This document shows, piece after piece, positions 45,444 through 55,496 of a stretch of DNA of 64,000 nt. Under the pieces are notes generated by a model that saw only the letters and a program-made list of their open reading frames with translations, had not been told where the DNA came from and did no database searches. The number at the start of each line of letters is the position of its first letter. The first letter of the stretch is position 1. The stretch is from an uncultured Microcaldota archaeon (lineage in GTDB: Archaea; Micrarchaeota; Micrarchaeia; Anstonellales; Bilamarchaeaceae), in assembly GCA_903828955.1 (NCBI GenBank), contig CAIKOA010000031.1, positions 1 to 64,000 of the forward strand, given 5' to 3'. A program made the translations under genes and the position numbers.

Positions 45444-48400
45444 TTAATCCGTGTCCTCGGCCTTTACCTTCTTCTTTTTCTTCTTTGCCCAGAGGAAGTA
45501 GATTAAGGCGCCAAGTATCGCAAATGCGACTATTGCCGCCCCTGCTGTTGCCACCGTCTGCAGCATTCCGCCTTCAGGGGGCTTCGTTTCTTGCGGAGGA
45601 ACGAGCGGGGGCACCTCCTGCCCGATTTCCACCGGGGTTATGAGAGGCGGCGTTACTTCTGGCGGCTTAACCGGGGTAATGTTGCCCGTTTGGCCGGTTT
45701 CCCCTCCCTTGCTTTCGCATTTGTAATTCCTGCACACCTCGTTTGCTCCGCAATCCGAATCCTTTGTGCACTCAGGAGGCACGCAGGAGAACTGCTTGCA
45801 GGTGTAGCCCGCGGGGCAGTCCGCATCCTTTATGCATTCGGGAGGCACGCACTTGTTGTTCTCGCAGGTGTATCCCTTGTCGCATTGCGAATCGTCCGTG
45901 CATTCAATCGGAACGCACTTGCATTCCTTGCAGAGGAACAGGCTGCCCGGCCTTGGGACAAGAACGTCATTAACCCATGTGGAGCCCCCTTTGCAATCGC
46001 TAACTGTGTTGCAGCTTCCCTCTGGAAGGACGCATACGTGGTCATTGCAGAATTCGCATCCCGAGCAGTCCGCATTGGTTATGCATTCAAATTGCCCTCC
46101 CCCCTCATTGGGATGGGTTGGCTGCCCCTCTGCAATCGCATATGTGCTCGCGGGGGTAAGATTAATGGCCGCAAGAAGATGCAAGCCGGTATCCAGGGTC
46201 GCGGCCACTTCGGACCATGAGGAGTCGTATTTCCAGAGGTTAAGGCCGGATTCGGTAAAGCTCCCGATCTCGGAAGCGCTCCAGGACCAGTTTGCCTCAT
46301 CAATGACCTGGGAGGGGGCAAGTGGCTCGATTCCCACGAATTTATTGTTGAAAGAGGAAACGCCCGAAGGGAATTGTGCTGGGCTGGCTGTCCAATAAAT
46401 GGCGAAGTGCGTGCTTCCAGTATCCTCAGTGTCGTACATTGAGAGATTCGTATAATCCGTGTAATCCCCCAGTGGATTGTCGAAAACAACTCCGCTGAGT
46501 GCAATTGACACGATGTGGTGCGGACCAGTAAGCTCTACTTCCAGGTCATATGGATTTCCATAAAAGTGATCTTGGGTAAGCGTTGTGCCGGACGAGTTCA
46601 ACACGTATGCCCCTCTAATAATGTTGTCATGGATTTCGTTCGAGCGAAGTTCGTTTCCATCATCCAGGGCTACCTGGATTCCTATATTGTTCCCATATAC
46701 GTCGTTTTGGATAACGTCGTTGTCCGTGCCGACGAAGCCGATGCCTTGTATGTGGATGCCGATATCGTTCGAATGCGCGGTGTTCCCCTGCAGTGTGTTC
46801 CTGTCATGGTTGTCTACATAGAATCCTGCATTCGGCTCATTGTAGGCGGTGTTGTCGCTCAGGTTGTTGTCATCCCCCTCCAGCACGAATCCCGTATCGG
46901 CGTCATCGTGCGCGGTATTGTTTATGAGCCAGTCGTGGTTGCTCGCGATATCGAAGCCGTATATTCCATTCCCATAAGCCGTATTGTTTATGAGGAAGCT
47001 GTTGGCCGAGCTTTCAAGGAGGAATCCCATGTTGCTGTTTCCGCTTGCATTGCAGAGGCCTATTGCAATCCTGTTACCGCGCCCGGCAAACCCATTATAA
47101 TTGTTATTTGACTGGGAATAGATTATGGTCGTGTACGTGGTGCCCGTCGCCCCGATTGCCAGGAGGCCGTTGTTGCCGAGCGTATTCGAACCGTCAATGG
47201 CCACTCCGCTCACGTTTGTTCCGGGTGCGCAGAGTATAAGTTCGGAGTAAGTCCCTCCAACTACGTTTGCAGGGGCGGTTATGTAGCCGAACGGCCTTCC
47301 TGCGGAAACCGTCATGTTTGCGATCTGGTTTGTGCAGCCTTCAACATAAACATCATAAATTCCATTTTCCTGGGAAGTCGCATTTGAAAGGAGGTTGCTG
47401 CCCGTGCCATACAATTCGAAACCGTTTCCCCCGTTCCCGGTGGCGTTGTTCCTGGGATAAATCGTGTTTCCGGAACCGCTTACGTAGAAACCGCCCTTGT
47501 CGTTCCCATAGGCGCGGTTGCCTACGAGGGTGTTCGAAGAGCCGGTAATTGCAAACCCGCTCCCCTCATATCCGTAGAAGCTGGATGAGAAGATGGTGCC
47601 GCAGCCGGTGTTGTTCTCGAGCCTGTTGTTGTTCCCGCTAATCACGAAGGCGGATTCCGCGTTCCCGCATGCGGAGTTGTTTGTGAGGTTGTTGTATGCG
47701 GATTGAACCGAAAACTGCCCGGTATTGTTGATCAGGGAATTCCTGTCCGAAATGATGCTGATTGCGCCGTTATTCCCTATAAGCGTGTTGTTTTCGGAAC
47801 CGAGGGTGGGTGAAAATATGATGGCTTCCACATAGACGCTGCCGTTGCCGTATTTAAGCAGGTTTCCCGAGCTCCCATACAGCTTGAAGGCGCCATCCGA
47901 AAGATACGAATTGTATGTGGCAGTCACGTTTGTGGAATTGATTAGGAGAAATGCCCCGTAGTAAAGCTGGGGCGCGGAAGAGAGGTTTTCAACCCAGTTC
48001 CCGTCTACGTACATGTCCCTTGAGCTCCCCACCTCGAATCCCAAGAAGCCGGAGTTATAGACTCCATTTCTGGCCACTGAGCAATTCCTGCTGTCTCCAA
48101 GGCGGAAGCCGAAGGCGGTAATGCCCGACATGTTGTTGTTTGCGAAAGTGAAATTGGTGCAGTTGGTGCAGTAGATTCCAGACTGCATGGCCATTATCCT
48201 GCAGTTCTTAACGGCGCCGTTTGCGCTGTTATACATGTAGAATGCTGAAGTGCCGGGCGTCCCGTCCCCCTGTATGTAATGCCCCTGGCAGTTGAAGGTT
48301 TTGTTGCTGAAATCAGTAATGCAGGTATTTTCTGGCCGGTCTGCGGTAAGGCGGACTTCAGAAGTGCAATTCGTTGTGTTTGCGAGCGCGCTCCTGCAGT

Positions 48401-48518
48401 CTGCGCAACTGTTGCATTCGCAGATCCCGGGCGTACCGGTTATAAGATAGGTCCACGCAAAAGAGGTGCTAAAAAGTAAAACCAGCCCAAACAGGAATAA
48501 TATTGCCTTGCCTGACAT
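45444..48518 (-). CDS. Surface-anchored parallel-beta-helix protein with Cys-rich modules and C-terminal TM
   Basis: Signal peptide, many NxL..N.a..N NosD/PbH1-like units, CxxxxDCxxGYTCxxxxCVPPEC repeats, C-terminal TM plus KKKKKK. Confidence 0.85.
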   Translation of the reverse strand: MSGKAILFLFGLVLLFSTSFAWTYLITGTPGICECNSCADCRSALANTTNCTSEVRLTADRPENTCITDFSNKTFNCQGHYIQGDGTPGTSAFYMYNSANGAVKNCRIMAMQSGIYCTNCTNFTFANNNMSGITAFGFRLGDSRNCSVARNGVYNSGFLGFEVGSSRDMYVDGNWVENLSSAPQLYYGAFLLINSTNVTATYNSYLSDGAFKLYGSSGNLLKYGNGSVYVEAIIFSPTLGSENNTLIGNNGAISIISDRNSLINNTGQFSVQSAYNNLTNNSACGNAESAFVISGNNNRLENNTGCGTIFSSSFYGYEGSGFAITGSSNTLVGNRAYGNDKGGFYVSGSGNTIYPRNNATGNGGNGFELYGTGSNLLSNATSQENGIYDVYVEGCTNQIANMTVSAGRPFGYITAPANVVGGTYSELILCAPGTNVSGVAIDGSNTLGNNGLLAIGATGTTYTTIIYSQSNNNYNGFAGRGNRIAIGLCNASGNSNMGFLLESSANSFLINNTAYGNGIYGFDIASNHDWLINNTAHDDADTGFVLEGDDNNLSDNTAYNEPNAGFYVDNHDRNTLQGNTAHSNDIGIHIQGIGFVGTDNDVIQNDVYGNNIGIQVALDDGNELRSNEIHDNIIRGAYVLNSSGTTLTQDHFYGNPYDLEVELTGPHHIVSIALSGVVFDNPLGDYTDYTNLSMYDTEDTGSTHFAIYWTASPAQFPSGVSSFNNKFVGIEPLAPSQVIDEANWSWSASEIGSFTESGLNLWKYDSSWSEVAATLDTGLHLLAAINLTPASTYAIAEGQPTHPNEGGGQFECITNADCSGCEFCNDHVCVLPEGSCNTVSDCKGGSTWVNDVLVPRPGSLFLCKECKCVPIECTDDSQCDKGYTCENNKCVPPECIKDADCPAGYTCKQFSCVPPECTKDSDCGANEVCRNYKCESKGGETGQTGNITPVKPPEVTPPLITPVEIGQEVPPLVPPQETKPPEGGMLQTVATAGAAIVAFAILGALIYFLWAKKKKKKVKAEDTD

Positions 48519-48554
48519 AAATAGAAAACGGGGAGAAAATATAAAAAGGTTCTA

Positions 48555-51500
48555 TTAATCTGCTTCCTCACCTTTAACCTTCTTCTTTTTTTTCTTGGTT
48601 GCAATGAAGTAGATTAATGCGCCAAGTATCGCAAATGCGACTATTGCCGCCCCTGCGGTTGCCGCAGTCTGGAGCATTCCGCCTTCAGGGGGCTTCGCCT
48701 GCTCTTCCGGCTGGACGAGCGGGAGCACCTCCTGCCCTATCTCAACAGGGGTTATGAAAGGCGGCGTTTCCTCGGGAGGCTTCACGGGAGTTATGTTGCC
48801 AACTTCTCCGGTTTGTTGTTCGCCTCCTTTCCCAGTGCACTTGTAATTCCTGCACGCCTCGTTTGCTCCGCAGTCGGAATCCTTTGTGCATTCAGGGGGC
48901 ACGCAGGAGAACTGCTTGCAGGTGTATCCGGATGGGCAGTCCGCATCCTTTATGCATTCGGGAGGCACGCACTTGTTGTTCTCGCAGGTGTAACCTTCGT
49001 CGCATTGCGTATTGTCCGTGCATTCAATCGGAACGCACTTGCATTCCTTGCAGAGGAACAGGCTGGCCGGGATTACCGCGGAGCTCGAGGTAGGCATTTT
49101 GCAGTCGCTTGCGGTGTTGCAGCTTCCTTCAGAAAGGGTGCAGTTGTGGTCATTGCAGGCCTTGCATCCCGAGCAGTCCGCGTTCGTCATGCATTCATAT
49201 TGTTGCCCTCCTTCTTCCACGTGCGCGGACGGGGTGCCGTTTGCCGCATAGCCTGTGAAATGCGGGGTTGCGAACATTACCCAGCCTCCTGAGCATTCGG
49301 AATAGGCAGGAGTGAACTGGGTTCCGTCCTGCAAAATTGAATCATAGGTTGTTGGCAGGTGGTCCAGATAATAGTACGTGATGCCATTGCAGCCAGCCAC
49401 TTGCGTGTGCGCTTCTGCAGGGCCGTCCAGAAGCGTGGTGTAATCCCGCGGGAGGAGTGAAACAAAATTTGTGCCGAGCACGGTGTCGCTCTCTGCGAGC
49501 CTCAAAGAAACCAGCTCCACGGACGGGAAAACTATGTAGCCATACTGCGTTGTATTGGAACCGACCCCAAGGGCCGCTTCGGAATTGGGGAGCCCTATGC
49601 CGAGATTGGTTGCCTGGATTGGCTCGAATGACCCCGGTGCAAGATTTATGGCGAAGTAATTCCCCCTGGGTATCGCCTCGATATATGTGTTCGTTATTTG
49701 CCCGGAGCTGCCGTTCAGTATTTCCAGTTCTCCTACGATTGTAGAGTTTGAAAGTATGAATGGGGGCTCTTCATCGCAAGGCGCATAATTCCGCATTTCG
49801 ATCTGGAATGCCGCGTTCCCGAACACCCTGAGGTTGTCCATGGTCAGATCCGGGCAGTTGCCTTCGGCATCCATGTAAATTCCATCCGGTGCAGCGAGCC
49901 CGGTGTTGTTGTAGATATCCGTGGAGAGCAGCTGGGGCATGTAGGCATCGCTGGTTATCCACACCCCCTCCCTTGTGTTGCCGTAAATATCTGATGTGTT
50001 TATTGTGTCGTTTTCTGAGTCATTAAAGAAAGCGCCTATCTGGTTGCCGTATATCCTTGAGCCGGATACTTTATTTCCAGATGAGCTCTGGAAAGCGACC
50101 CCCACTCCGGTCCCTCCATGGGGCGCGGAATTGGTATTGCTATAGATGTCGCAATTATCCACAAGTGCGCCATCCCCGGAAAAGAGGATGCCCACCTGGT
50201 TCTCGTAAACGTTGCAATCGGAGAAAACGCCTCCGCTTGAGCCATTGAACCAGACGCCGACGCTATTATTTCTTGCAGTGTTATTCTCCATCAGGGGCAA
50301 TTTGTGGTTAGTCCATATATCAAAGCCGGCAATGCTGTTGTTCCATGCGGTGTTGCCCTGCATGGGATACGTCTGGTCCGGGCTCCCTCCATTCACAAGC
50401 TCGAATCCGAATTGCGAATTAGAGTGCGCCGTGTTGCCATGCACGCTTATCCAGCCGCTTGAACCCGGGAATGCGATTCCGAATCCGATAGGGGATTGGG
50501 ATGCGGTGTTGTTGTACAGCTCCACGTTCGTTCCGGTTATTGCGAACCCGGCCTTGCTAGCATTTCTTACGCTGTTGTTGTAGATTTTCGCTCCATCACA
50601 GCTCGAGGTGAATCCTACACCTGCCAGATTCCAGACGCTGTTGTTGTAAGCGGTGTGCCCGCTGCTGTAGGTGCAATAGAACCCGCCCCCCTTGGGCAAA
50701 CCCATGTTGTAGGCTATATTTGAGTGGAAAGTGTTGTTTGTTGCAAGGGTATAATGGTCTATGTACGCGATTCCGTTGCTGTCCCGGACAGTATTGTTCC
50801 AGACCACCGAGTTGTGGGCGTTATTAAAGAGAAAAACGCCTCCGGCCGCATAACTGAGCTCCTTGTCCTGCCCGCACTCATAGATTGAATTGTTGTTGAC
50901 GTGGAATACGTTGTCGTCCCCTCCGGGATATCCGAGGCGCATGCAGCTTGCTTCAACGGAATGGACAACGTTGTTCCTGATGGTCCCATTGTAGCTGGCC
51001 ATGTCTATGCCTTCGTATCCGGTCCCGTTCCCATCAAATTCGCATCCGTCTATGAGCGCGCTTATGGTCCCGCCATATGAATGCACGCCTACCTGATTGA
51101 AGCTTATGTCGCTGCCATAAAGTGAGAAACTGGAGGCGTAATCGGCACCATAATAGCCGTCGCCTATGTAAATTCCGTAGTCGCAGTTGGACGTGGTGAG
51201 GTTCCTTATGATGGCATTTTCTGATGCGAGCAAGTATATCCCGGCCGCATCCCCTGCCAGGTCCTTGATTTGGCAATTCAATATGGAAGCGCCATCAGAA
51301 GCATTGATGAAAATCCCTTCATCGTATTTTCCATTGCCGTTTATCCTGCAATTCCTTACCGTTACCCCGGAAGCGCCATTAATTATGGCGCCATAGCTGG
51401 GCCCTCCGGCGGATAGGGCAAAATTTATCCAGCTTCCGTTGCAGTCTAGGACAATGTTGTTTGCGGTTATGTTGAAGCAGGTATCTACGGAATTGAGCGT

Positions 51501-51629
51501 AGAAACGTTCACTACATATGTTTCCCCTGCGGTATTGAGGGTTCTGCAGGCATTTACATAAGTGAGCGCAAACGGCGCTCCGAAAAGGCAAACCAATAGC
51601 AACAGGGTCGCAAGCATTCGGCATGACAT
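48555..51629 (-). CDS. Surface-anchored parallel-beta-helix protein, tandem paralog of 45444..48518
   Basis: Same architecture and same length (1,024 aa); near-identical C-terminal third. Confidence 0.85.
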   Translation of the reverse strand: MSCRMLATLLLLVCLFGAPFALTYVNACRTLNTAGETYVVNVSTLNSVDTCFNITANNIVLDCNGSWINFALSAGGPSYGAIINGASGVTVRNCRINGNGKYDEGIFINASDGASILNCQIKDLAGDAAGIYLLASENAIIRNLTTSNCDYGIYIGDGYYGADYASSFSLYGSDISFNQVGVHSYGGTISALIDGCEFDGNGTGYEGIDMASYNGTIRNNVVHSVEASCMRLGYPGGDDNVFHVNNNSIYECGQDKELSYAAGGVFLFNNAHNSVVWNNTVRDSNGIAYIDHYTLATNNTFHSNIAYNMGLPKGGGFYCTYSSGHTAYNNSVWNLAGVGFTSSCDGAKIYNNSVRNASKAGFAITGTNVELYNNTASQSPIGFGIAFPGSSGWISVHGNTAHSNSQFGFELVNGGSPDQTYPMQGNTAWNNSIAGFDIWTNHKLPLMENNTARNNSVGVWFNGSSGGVFSDCNVYENQVGILFSGDGALVDNCDIYSNTNSAPHGGTGVGVAFQSSSGNKVSGSRIYGNQIGAFFNDSENDTINTSDIYGNTREGVWITSDAYMPQLLSTDIYNNTGLAAPDGIYMDAEGNCPDLTMDNLRVFGNAAFQIEMRNYAPCDEEPPFILSNSTIVGELEILNGSSGQITNTYIEAIPRGNYFAINLAPGSFEPIQATNLGIGLPNSEAALGVGSNTTQYGYIVFPSVELVSLRLAESDTVLGTNFVSLLPRDYTTLLDGPAEAHTQVAGCNGITYYYLDHLPTTYDSILQDGTQFTPAYSECSGGWVMFATPHFTGYAANGTPSAHVEEGGQQYECMTNADCSGCKACNDHNCTLSEGSCNTASDCKMPTSSSAVIPASLFLCKECKCVPIECTDNTQCDEGYTCENNKCVPPECIKDADCPSGYTCKQFSCVPPECTKDSDCGANEACRNYKCTGKGGEQQTGEVGNITPVKPPEETPPFITPVEIGQEVLPLVQPEEQAKPPEGGMLQTAATAGAAIVAFAILGALIYFIATKKKKKKVKGEEAD

Positions 51630-51662
51630 AGGAGATAGAATGAGAAGAGGATATATAAATAA

Positions 51663-52457
51663 TTAACCTTTTGCAACCCTTCCCCTTGGCTTCGGGATTT
51701 TCACGTCCGGGTGCGCCTTCATGAGCATTTCCCGCTGCGAATAGTGGGAAACATTCAGCTCGCGGAGAACCGCGAAAAGGAGGTATGCGTTCTCTGTGGG
51801 TTTTCTTCCTTTTTCAGGAAGGGTTGAAATTGCCTCTCCCACATTCTGGAAGGATTTCCTCTTTCCCGCGGCTAATTTTTTTGCATGCGTGTCCAGCGCG
51901 GTCAAATCAAGCTGGGAAAAATCAAACGCCTTCTTCACGAGGGTTTCATTTATTGCGCAGAGGGTTGCGGAAACCTCGTAATCCTGCACTCCGGGAACTA
52001 TTCCCATCTTCTTTATTGCAATCCAGCTCTTGAATTTCGCAAGAAGAGCAACCTTTGCAACCGGGTGGGTTTTTTCAGAATGAAGATTCCCCTGGAACAT
52101 CTCCTGCATGGGAAATGGGGGAAGTGAATATTTTCTCAGCAGAAGAAAGTAGAAATAGGATTGTGCTGCGGGAAAAAGCAGCGGGTTCTCCTTTACCGCC
52201 TCATCAAGTGCAGCGCGTATTGAAGAGGAGGGCGTATTCTTGAGCGCATCAGATGCGGTCGGGGCGGAAATGGAATGCACGAATTCCTCGACCGGCTTCT
52301 TGTTTATTCCGGAAAAATGGAAGGCCTGCTCGTTCACAAACGGAAGAATATGCGAAATGGCGTGCGCAACATCCTGCTCGGAAGCGGATTCCAGGTTGAA
52401 TTTAACTCCGTGCTTCTCTCCTTTGTAATCCATTTCAAATATCAATTCTTCAGGCAT
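51663..52457 (-). CDS. Hypothetical protein
   Basis: Long ORF, no recognised domain. Confidence 0.5.
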   Translation of the reverse strand: MPEELIFEMDYKGEKHGVKFNLESASEQDVAHAISHILPFVNEQAFHFSGINKKPVEEFVHSISAPTASDALKNTPSSSIRAALDEAVKENPLLFPAAQSYFYFLLLRKYSLPPFPMQEMFQGNLHSEKTHPVAKVALLAKFKSWIAIKKMGIVPGVQDYEVSATLCAINETLVKKAFDFSQLDLTALDTHAKKLAAGKRKSFQNVGEAISTLPEKGRKPTENAYLLFAVLRELNVSHYSQREMLMKAHPDVKIPKPRGRVAKG

Positions 52458-52502
52458 AAACTCTTCCTCTTCTTCTCGTTTTTTACGTTTTCGTTTTCCC
52501 GT

Positions 52503-53882
52503 TCACTTCTTCTTTTCCCTTCTTAAAATTTCCTCTGCGGCAATCAGCCCGGTGACTGCGGCAGGGACTATTCCTCCGGAAACGCCTGCGCCATCCCCGA
52601 CCGTAAAGAGGCCGGAAACCTGCTTTGTTTCCATGTTCCTTTCAATATCCAGGCGGACGGACTTGAATTTTACTTCAGGGGCGTAAATTAGCGTGCCAGG
52701 GTCGTTTATTCCCGGAATTACTTTTGAAAGCGCATCCAGCCCTTCGCGGATATCATCTACGATTCTTCCTGGAAGCGCCATGCTTATGTCTCCGGGAGTA
52801 ACGTCCCGGTGAGTGGGAACGACATGGCTCCGGTCAATCCGGTCCCAGGTGGAGCGCTTCCCTTTCTGCAAATCCCCGAGGCGCTGCAGCACTGCCTTTC
52901 CGCCTCCAATAGTATAAGATAATTTGCAGATTGATTCCCCATAGAGGGTTGTATCCTCGAGGGGCTCGGTAAGCTCTATGCGCACGAGGAATGCGAAATT
53001 CGTATTGTTGGATTGCTTTTCCTTCATCGAGTGGCCGTTTACGGAAACAAATTTTCCGTAATGCTCCGTAATTACGTAGCCTGAGGGGTTTGTGCAGAAA
53101 GTGCGCACAAAATCTTCGTGCGTTTTAGTGCGGATGTGGAATTTCGGGTCCCAGCTTACCGAAGTGAATTCCTGCATCACTTCGTTGGGCACTTCTATGC
53201 GCACCCCTATATCCAGGGGCCCATGCCTGAAGCTTATGCCCATTCTTTTTGCAAGGTCCATGAGCCAGTGCGAGCCGACGCGCCCGGGCGCAAGAATAAC
53301 ATAATCCGCAGGAATTTCCTTTTCTTTTCCGTTTGCTGTGCGGATTTTCAATCCTTTCACTTTTCCATCCCGCACAGTTATGTCGAGCGCCTCTGTGCGC
53401 GTAAGTATTTCCACTCCTCTCTTTTCCAATTCTTTTACGATTGAGCGGACCAGATCCGGGAGCTTGTCGCTTCCCACGTGCTTCTGCCGGATTGGAATAT
53501 ACTTAATGCCTGCTTTTGCGCATTTGGCCGCAAGCGCTTTGGCTTCCGGGCTTATTTTTGCTTCTCCCTTTGCCCCGTGTTTTGTTAAAAGCGAATCAAC
53601 GCATTCAATCAGCCTGTTTGCATCTTCAAGAGAGACGAACTCCAGCATGTTTCCCCCGATTTCCGGGTGCAGGTTTATTTTCCCGTCCGAGAAGGTTCCG
53701 GAGCCGCCCATGCCGCATACGTATGCCTCCCCCTTTTCCTTTCCGCCCTTATTGAGCGCGGATTTCCTGCCTTCAACATCAAGGCCCTTTTCGATAAGAA
53801 TTACTTTGTTTCCGTTTCCTGAAAGCTCGTGCGCGGCAAACAGCCCTGCCGGGCCGCCCCCCACAACAATCACTCTGGCCAT
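52503..53882 (-). CDS. FAD-dependent dehydrogenase (HI0933/COG2509-like)
   Basis: MARVIVVGGGPAGLFAAHELSGNGNKVILIEKG; C-terminal GLFTVGDGAGVSGGIVPAAVTGLIAAEEIL. Confidence 0.9.
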   Translation of the reverse strand: MARVIVVGGGPAGLFAAHELSGNGNKVILIEKGLDVEGRKSALNKGGKEKGEAYVCGMGGSGTFSDGKINLHPEIGGNMLEFVSLEDANRLIECVDSLLTKHGAKGEAKISPEAKALAAKCAKAGIKYIPIRQKHVGSDKLPDLVRSIVKELEKRGVEILTRTEALDITVRDGKVKGLKIRTANGKEKEIPADYVILAPGRVGSHWLMDLAKRMGISFRHGPLDIGVRIEVPNEVMQEFTSVSWDPKFHIRTKTHEDFVRTFCTNPSGYVITEHYGKFVSVNGHSMKEKQSNNTNFAFLVRIELTEPLEDTTLYGESICKLSYTIGGGKAVLQRLGDLQKGKRSTWDRIDRSHVVPTHRDVTPGDISMALPGRIVDDIREGLDALSKVIPGINDPGTLIYAPEVKFKSVRLDIERNMETKQVSGLFTVGDGAGVSGGIVPAAVTGLIAAEEILRREKKK

Positions 53883-53943
53883 TCTGTGCACCGCTAAAAT
53901 CTTGGTCAGAAGGGATTTAATCCTTTCCTGAGAGAGGCTTTCC

Positions 53944-54297
53944 ATGATTCAGATACTCTCCCCCAAGAGTGTTACAAGGGGGCAGGACTTCAAGGGGCTG
54001 CTTGAGGTGAAGCCTGGGGAGATGGATGGGGCAAGGGCGCTTGAGATAATATTCTATAATTCCATTACTTTTGCAAAGGGCAAGAAAAATTTCTCCTCCT
54101 GGGAATTTAAGAAGAGGGTTTCCGCAAGCGAGGCAAAGGAGAAAAAAGAGGTTCCTTTTGAATTCCCGGTGCAGGAGTTTGCGCCAATTACCTACTCTGG
54201 AAAATCAATAAGCAGCAAGTGGAAGATAAAGGTGAAGGTGGACATCCCAAATGCATTCGATACGGAGTTCGAGCAGGAAGTAGTCGTGTTCAGGTGA
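53944..54297 (+). CDS. Arrestin/Spo0M-like small beta-sandwich protein (1)
   Basis: QILSPKSVTRGQDFKGLLEVKP...FEFPVQEFAPITYSGKSISSKWKIKVKVDIP. Confidence 0.5.
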   Translation: MIQILSPKSVTRGQDFKGLLEVKPGEMDGARALEIIFYNSITFAKGKKNFSSWEFKKRVSASEAKEKKEVPFEFPVQEFAPITYSGKSISSKWKIKVKVDIPNAFDTEFEQEVVVFR

Positions 54298-54301
54298 AAG
54301 A

Positions 54302-54730
54302 ATGGTCTTCTCGTTCCTTAGCTCCAAAATTTCAATAGAGCTCGAAGGCAACAGGGCCGAGTATAAGCCCGGGGAGGCTCTTAAGGGAAAGGTAAAACTG
54401 CACACTTTCGGGAAGGTGGATGCGCGCAAATTCCACGTAGTTCTCTGCTGCGCTGAATGGATGAGCGGCCACAAGAGCGACAATGAGGAAGAAGCGAAAG
54501 AGGTTCCGCTCTGGAAAAAAGATTTCGTCCTTGGCGAGAAGGGAACGTACAGGGCGGGCGAGTGGGATTTTGAATTCAAGGTTCCCCCGGAATCAATTCC
54601 AACAATCGCATGCGAGCCCTGCAACAAGTTCTGCCAGAAAGGCGCGGGGGTTAAATGGTTCCTGCATGCGCAGATGGATGTGCCTTCCTCTCTGGATTTG
54701 CACGCATACAAGCAGGTTTTTGTTTACTGA
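54302..54730 (+). CDS. Arrestin/Spo0M-like beta-sandwich protein (2)
   Basis: ISIELEGNRAEYKPGEALKGKVKLHTFGKVDARKFHVVL...WDFEFKVPPESIPT...KWFLHAQMDVPSSLDLHAYKQVFV. Confidence 0.6.
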   Translation: MVFSFLSSKISIELEGNRAEYKPGEALKGKVKLHTFGKVDARKFHVVLCCAEWMSGHKSDNEEEAKEVPLWKKDFVLGEKGTYRAGEWDFEFKVPPESIPTIACEPCNKFCQKGAGVKWFLHAQMDVPSSLDLHAYKQVFVY

Positions 54731-54744
54731 AGATAATTGGGCAA

Positions 54745-55431
54745 TTACTGCGAATTCTCCTTATTTTTTGCAAGCTGTTCCACTTTTCCGGAGACTGCGC
54801 ACTGGATGTCGCTGCAAACAAGGACCTCGTATCCGGAAACCCTTGGTTGCCCGCGTTCCCTTGGCTTTCTTGCGGCTTCTATTGCGTTTCTTTCGTATAA
54901 GCCGAGAACCATGATGAAATCCCTGTATTCCCGCTCTTGGAAGAGGGAGTGGAGGCCTGAGAGCATGCACATCGCGGAATAGCGCTCAAGCGCATACCTG
55001 ATGTTCTGCTCCTCTTCGGAGACTGCCCTCCATTTCCAGTCGTCGTTTTTCATGTTCTTGCGGAAGCCGCCCGGGAAGTATTCAAGGCCGTGGAGAAGCG
55101 ACTGCGCCTCCCTCATCCGGGATTGCGGAGGGAATTTATCCAGAATTGCCTTTTCCCCTTCAATCCTTGCGCAGAAAATCCTGCAGAGTTCGGTGCGGAA
55201 ATACTTTCCCCCTTCGGGCCTTGCCTTCTCCAGAAGAACAAGTAAGGAGTTAAAAGCGGAATTCAGTTTCAAGAGAAGGAATTCCCCGGTTTCCATTTTC
55301 AAGAGGGCCGGATTGGATTTTTGGCTCTGGGAAGGCATTTGCGCCTGAGTTTGCGCCGGCATTTTCTCCGCTGCATTTCCGCTGGAGAACTCCAAAGAGA
55401 GCTGGCGCGCCGTCGGGTTATTAATCACCAT
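54745..55431 (-). CDS. Hypothetical helical protein
   Basis: ORF between convergent and divergent genes; no recognised domain. Confidence 0.5.
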   Translation of the reverse strand: MVINNPTARQLSLEFSSGNAAEKMPAQTQAQMPSQSQKSNPALLKMETGEFLLLKLNSAFNSLLVLLEKARPEGGKYFRTELCRIFCARIEGEKAILDKFPPQSRMREAQSLLHGLEYFPGGFRKNMKNDDWKWRAVSEEEQNIRYALERYSAMCMLSGLHSLFQEREYRDFIMVLGLYERNAIEAARKPRERGQPRVSGYEVLVCSDIQCAVSGKVEQLAKNKENSQ

Positions 55432-55496
55432 ATATTACTAATTTATATAACATCTAGTATATAAATATTTCGGTATGAAATAATACCTGAATCGAC

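Noticed and set aside
45412-48518. Long + strand ORFs (45591..46220, 46515..47111 etc.) opposite the beta-helix genes
   Set aside because: They are antisense to a well-supported repeat protein; the open frames are shadows of repetitive Asn/Gly codons.
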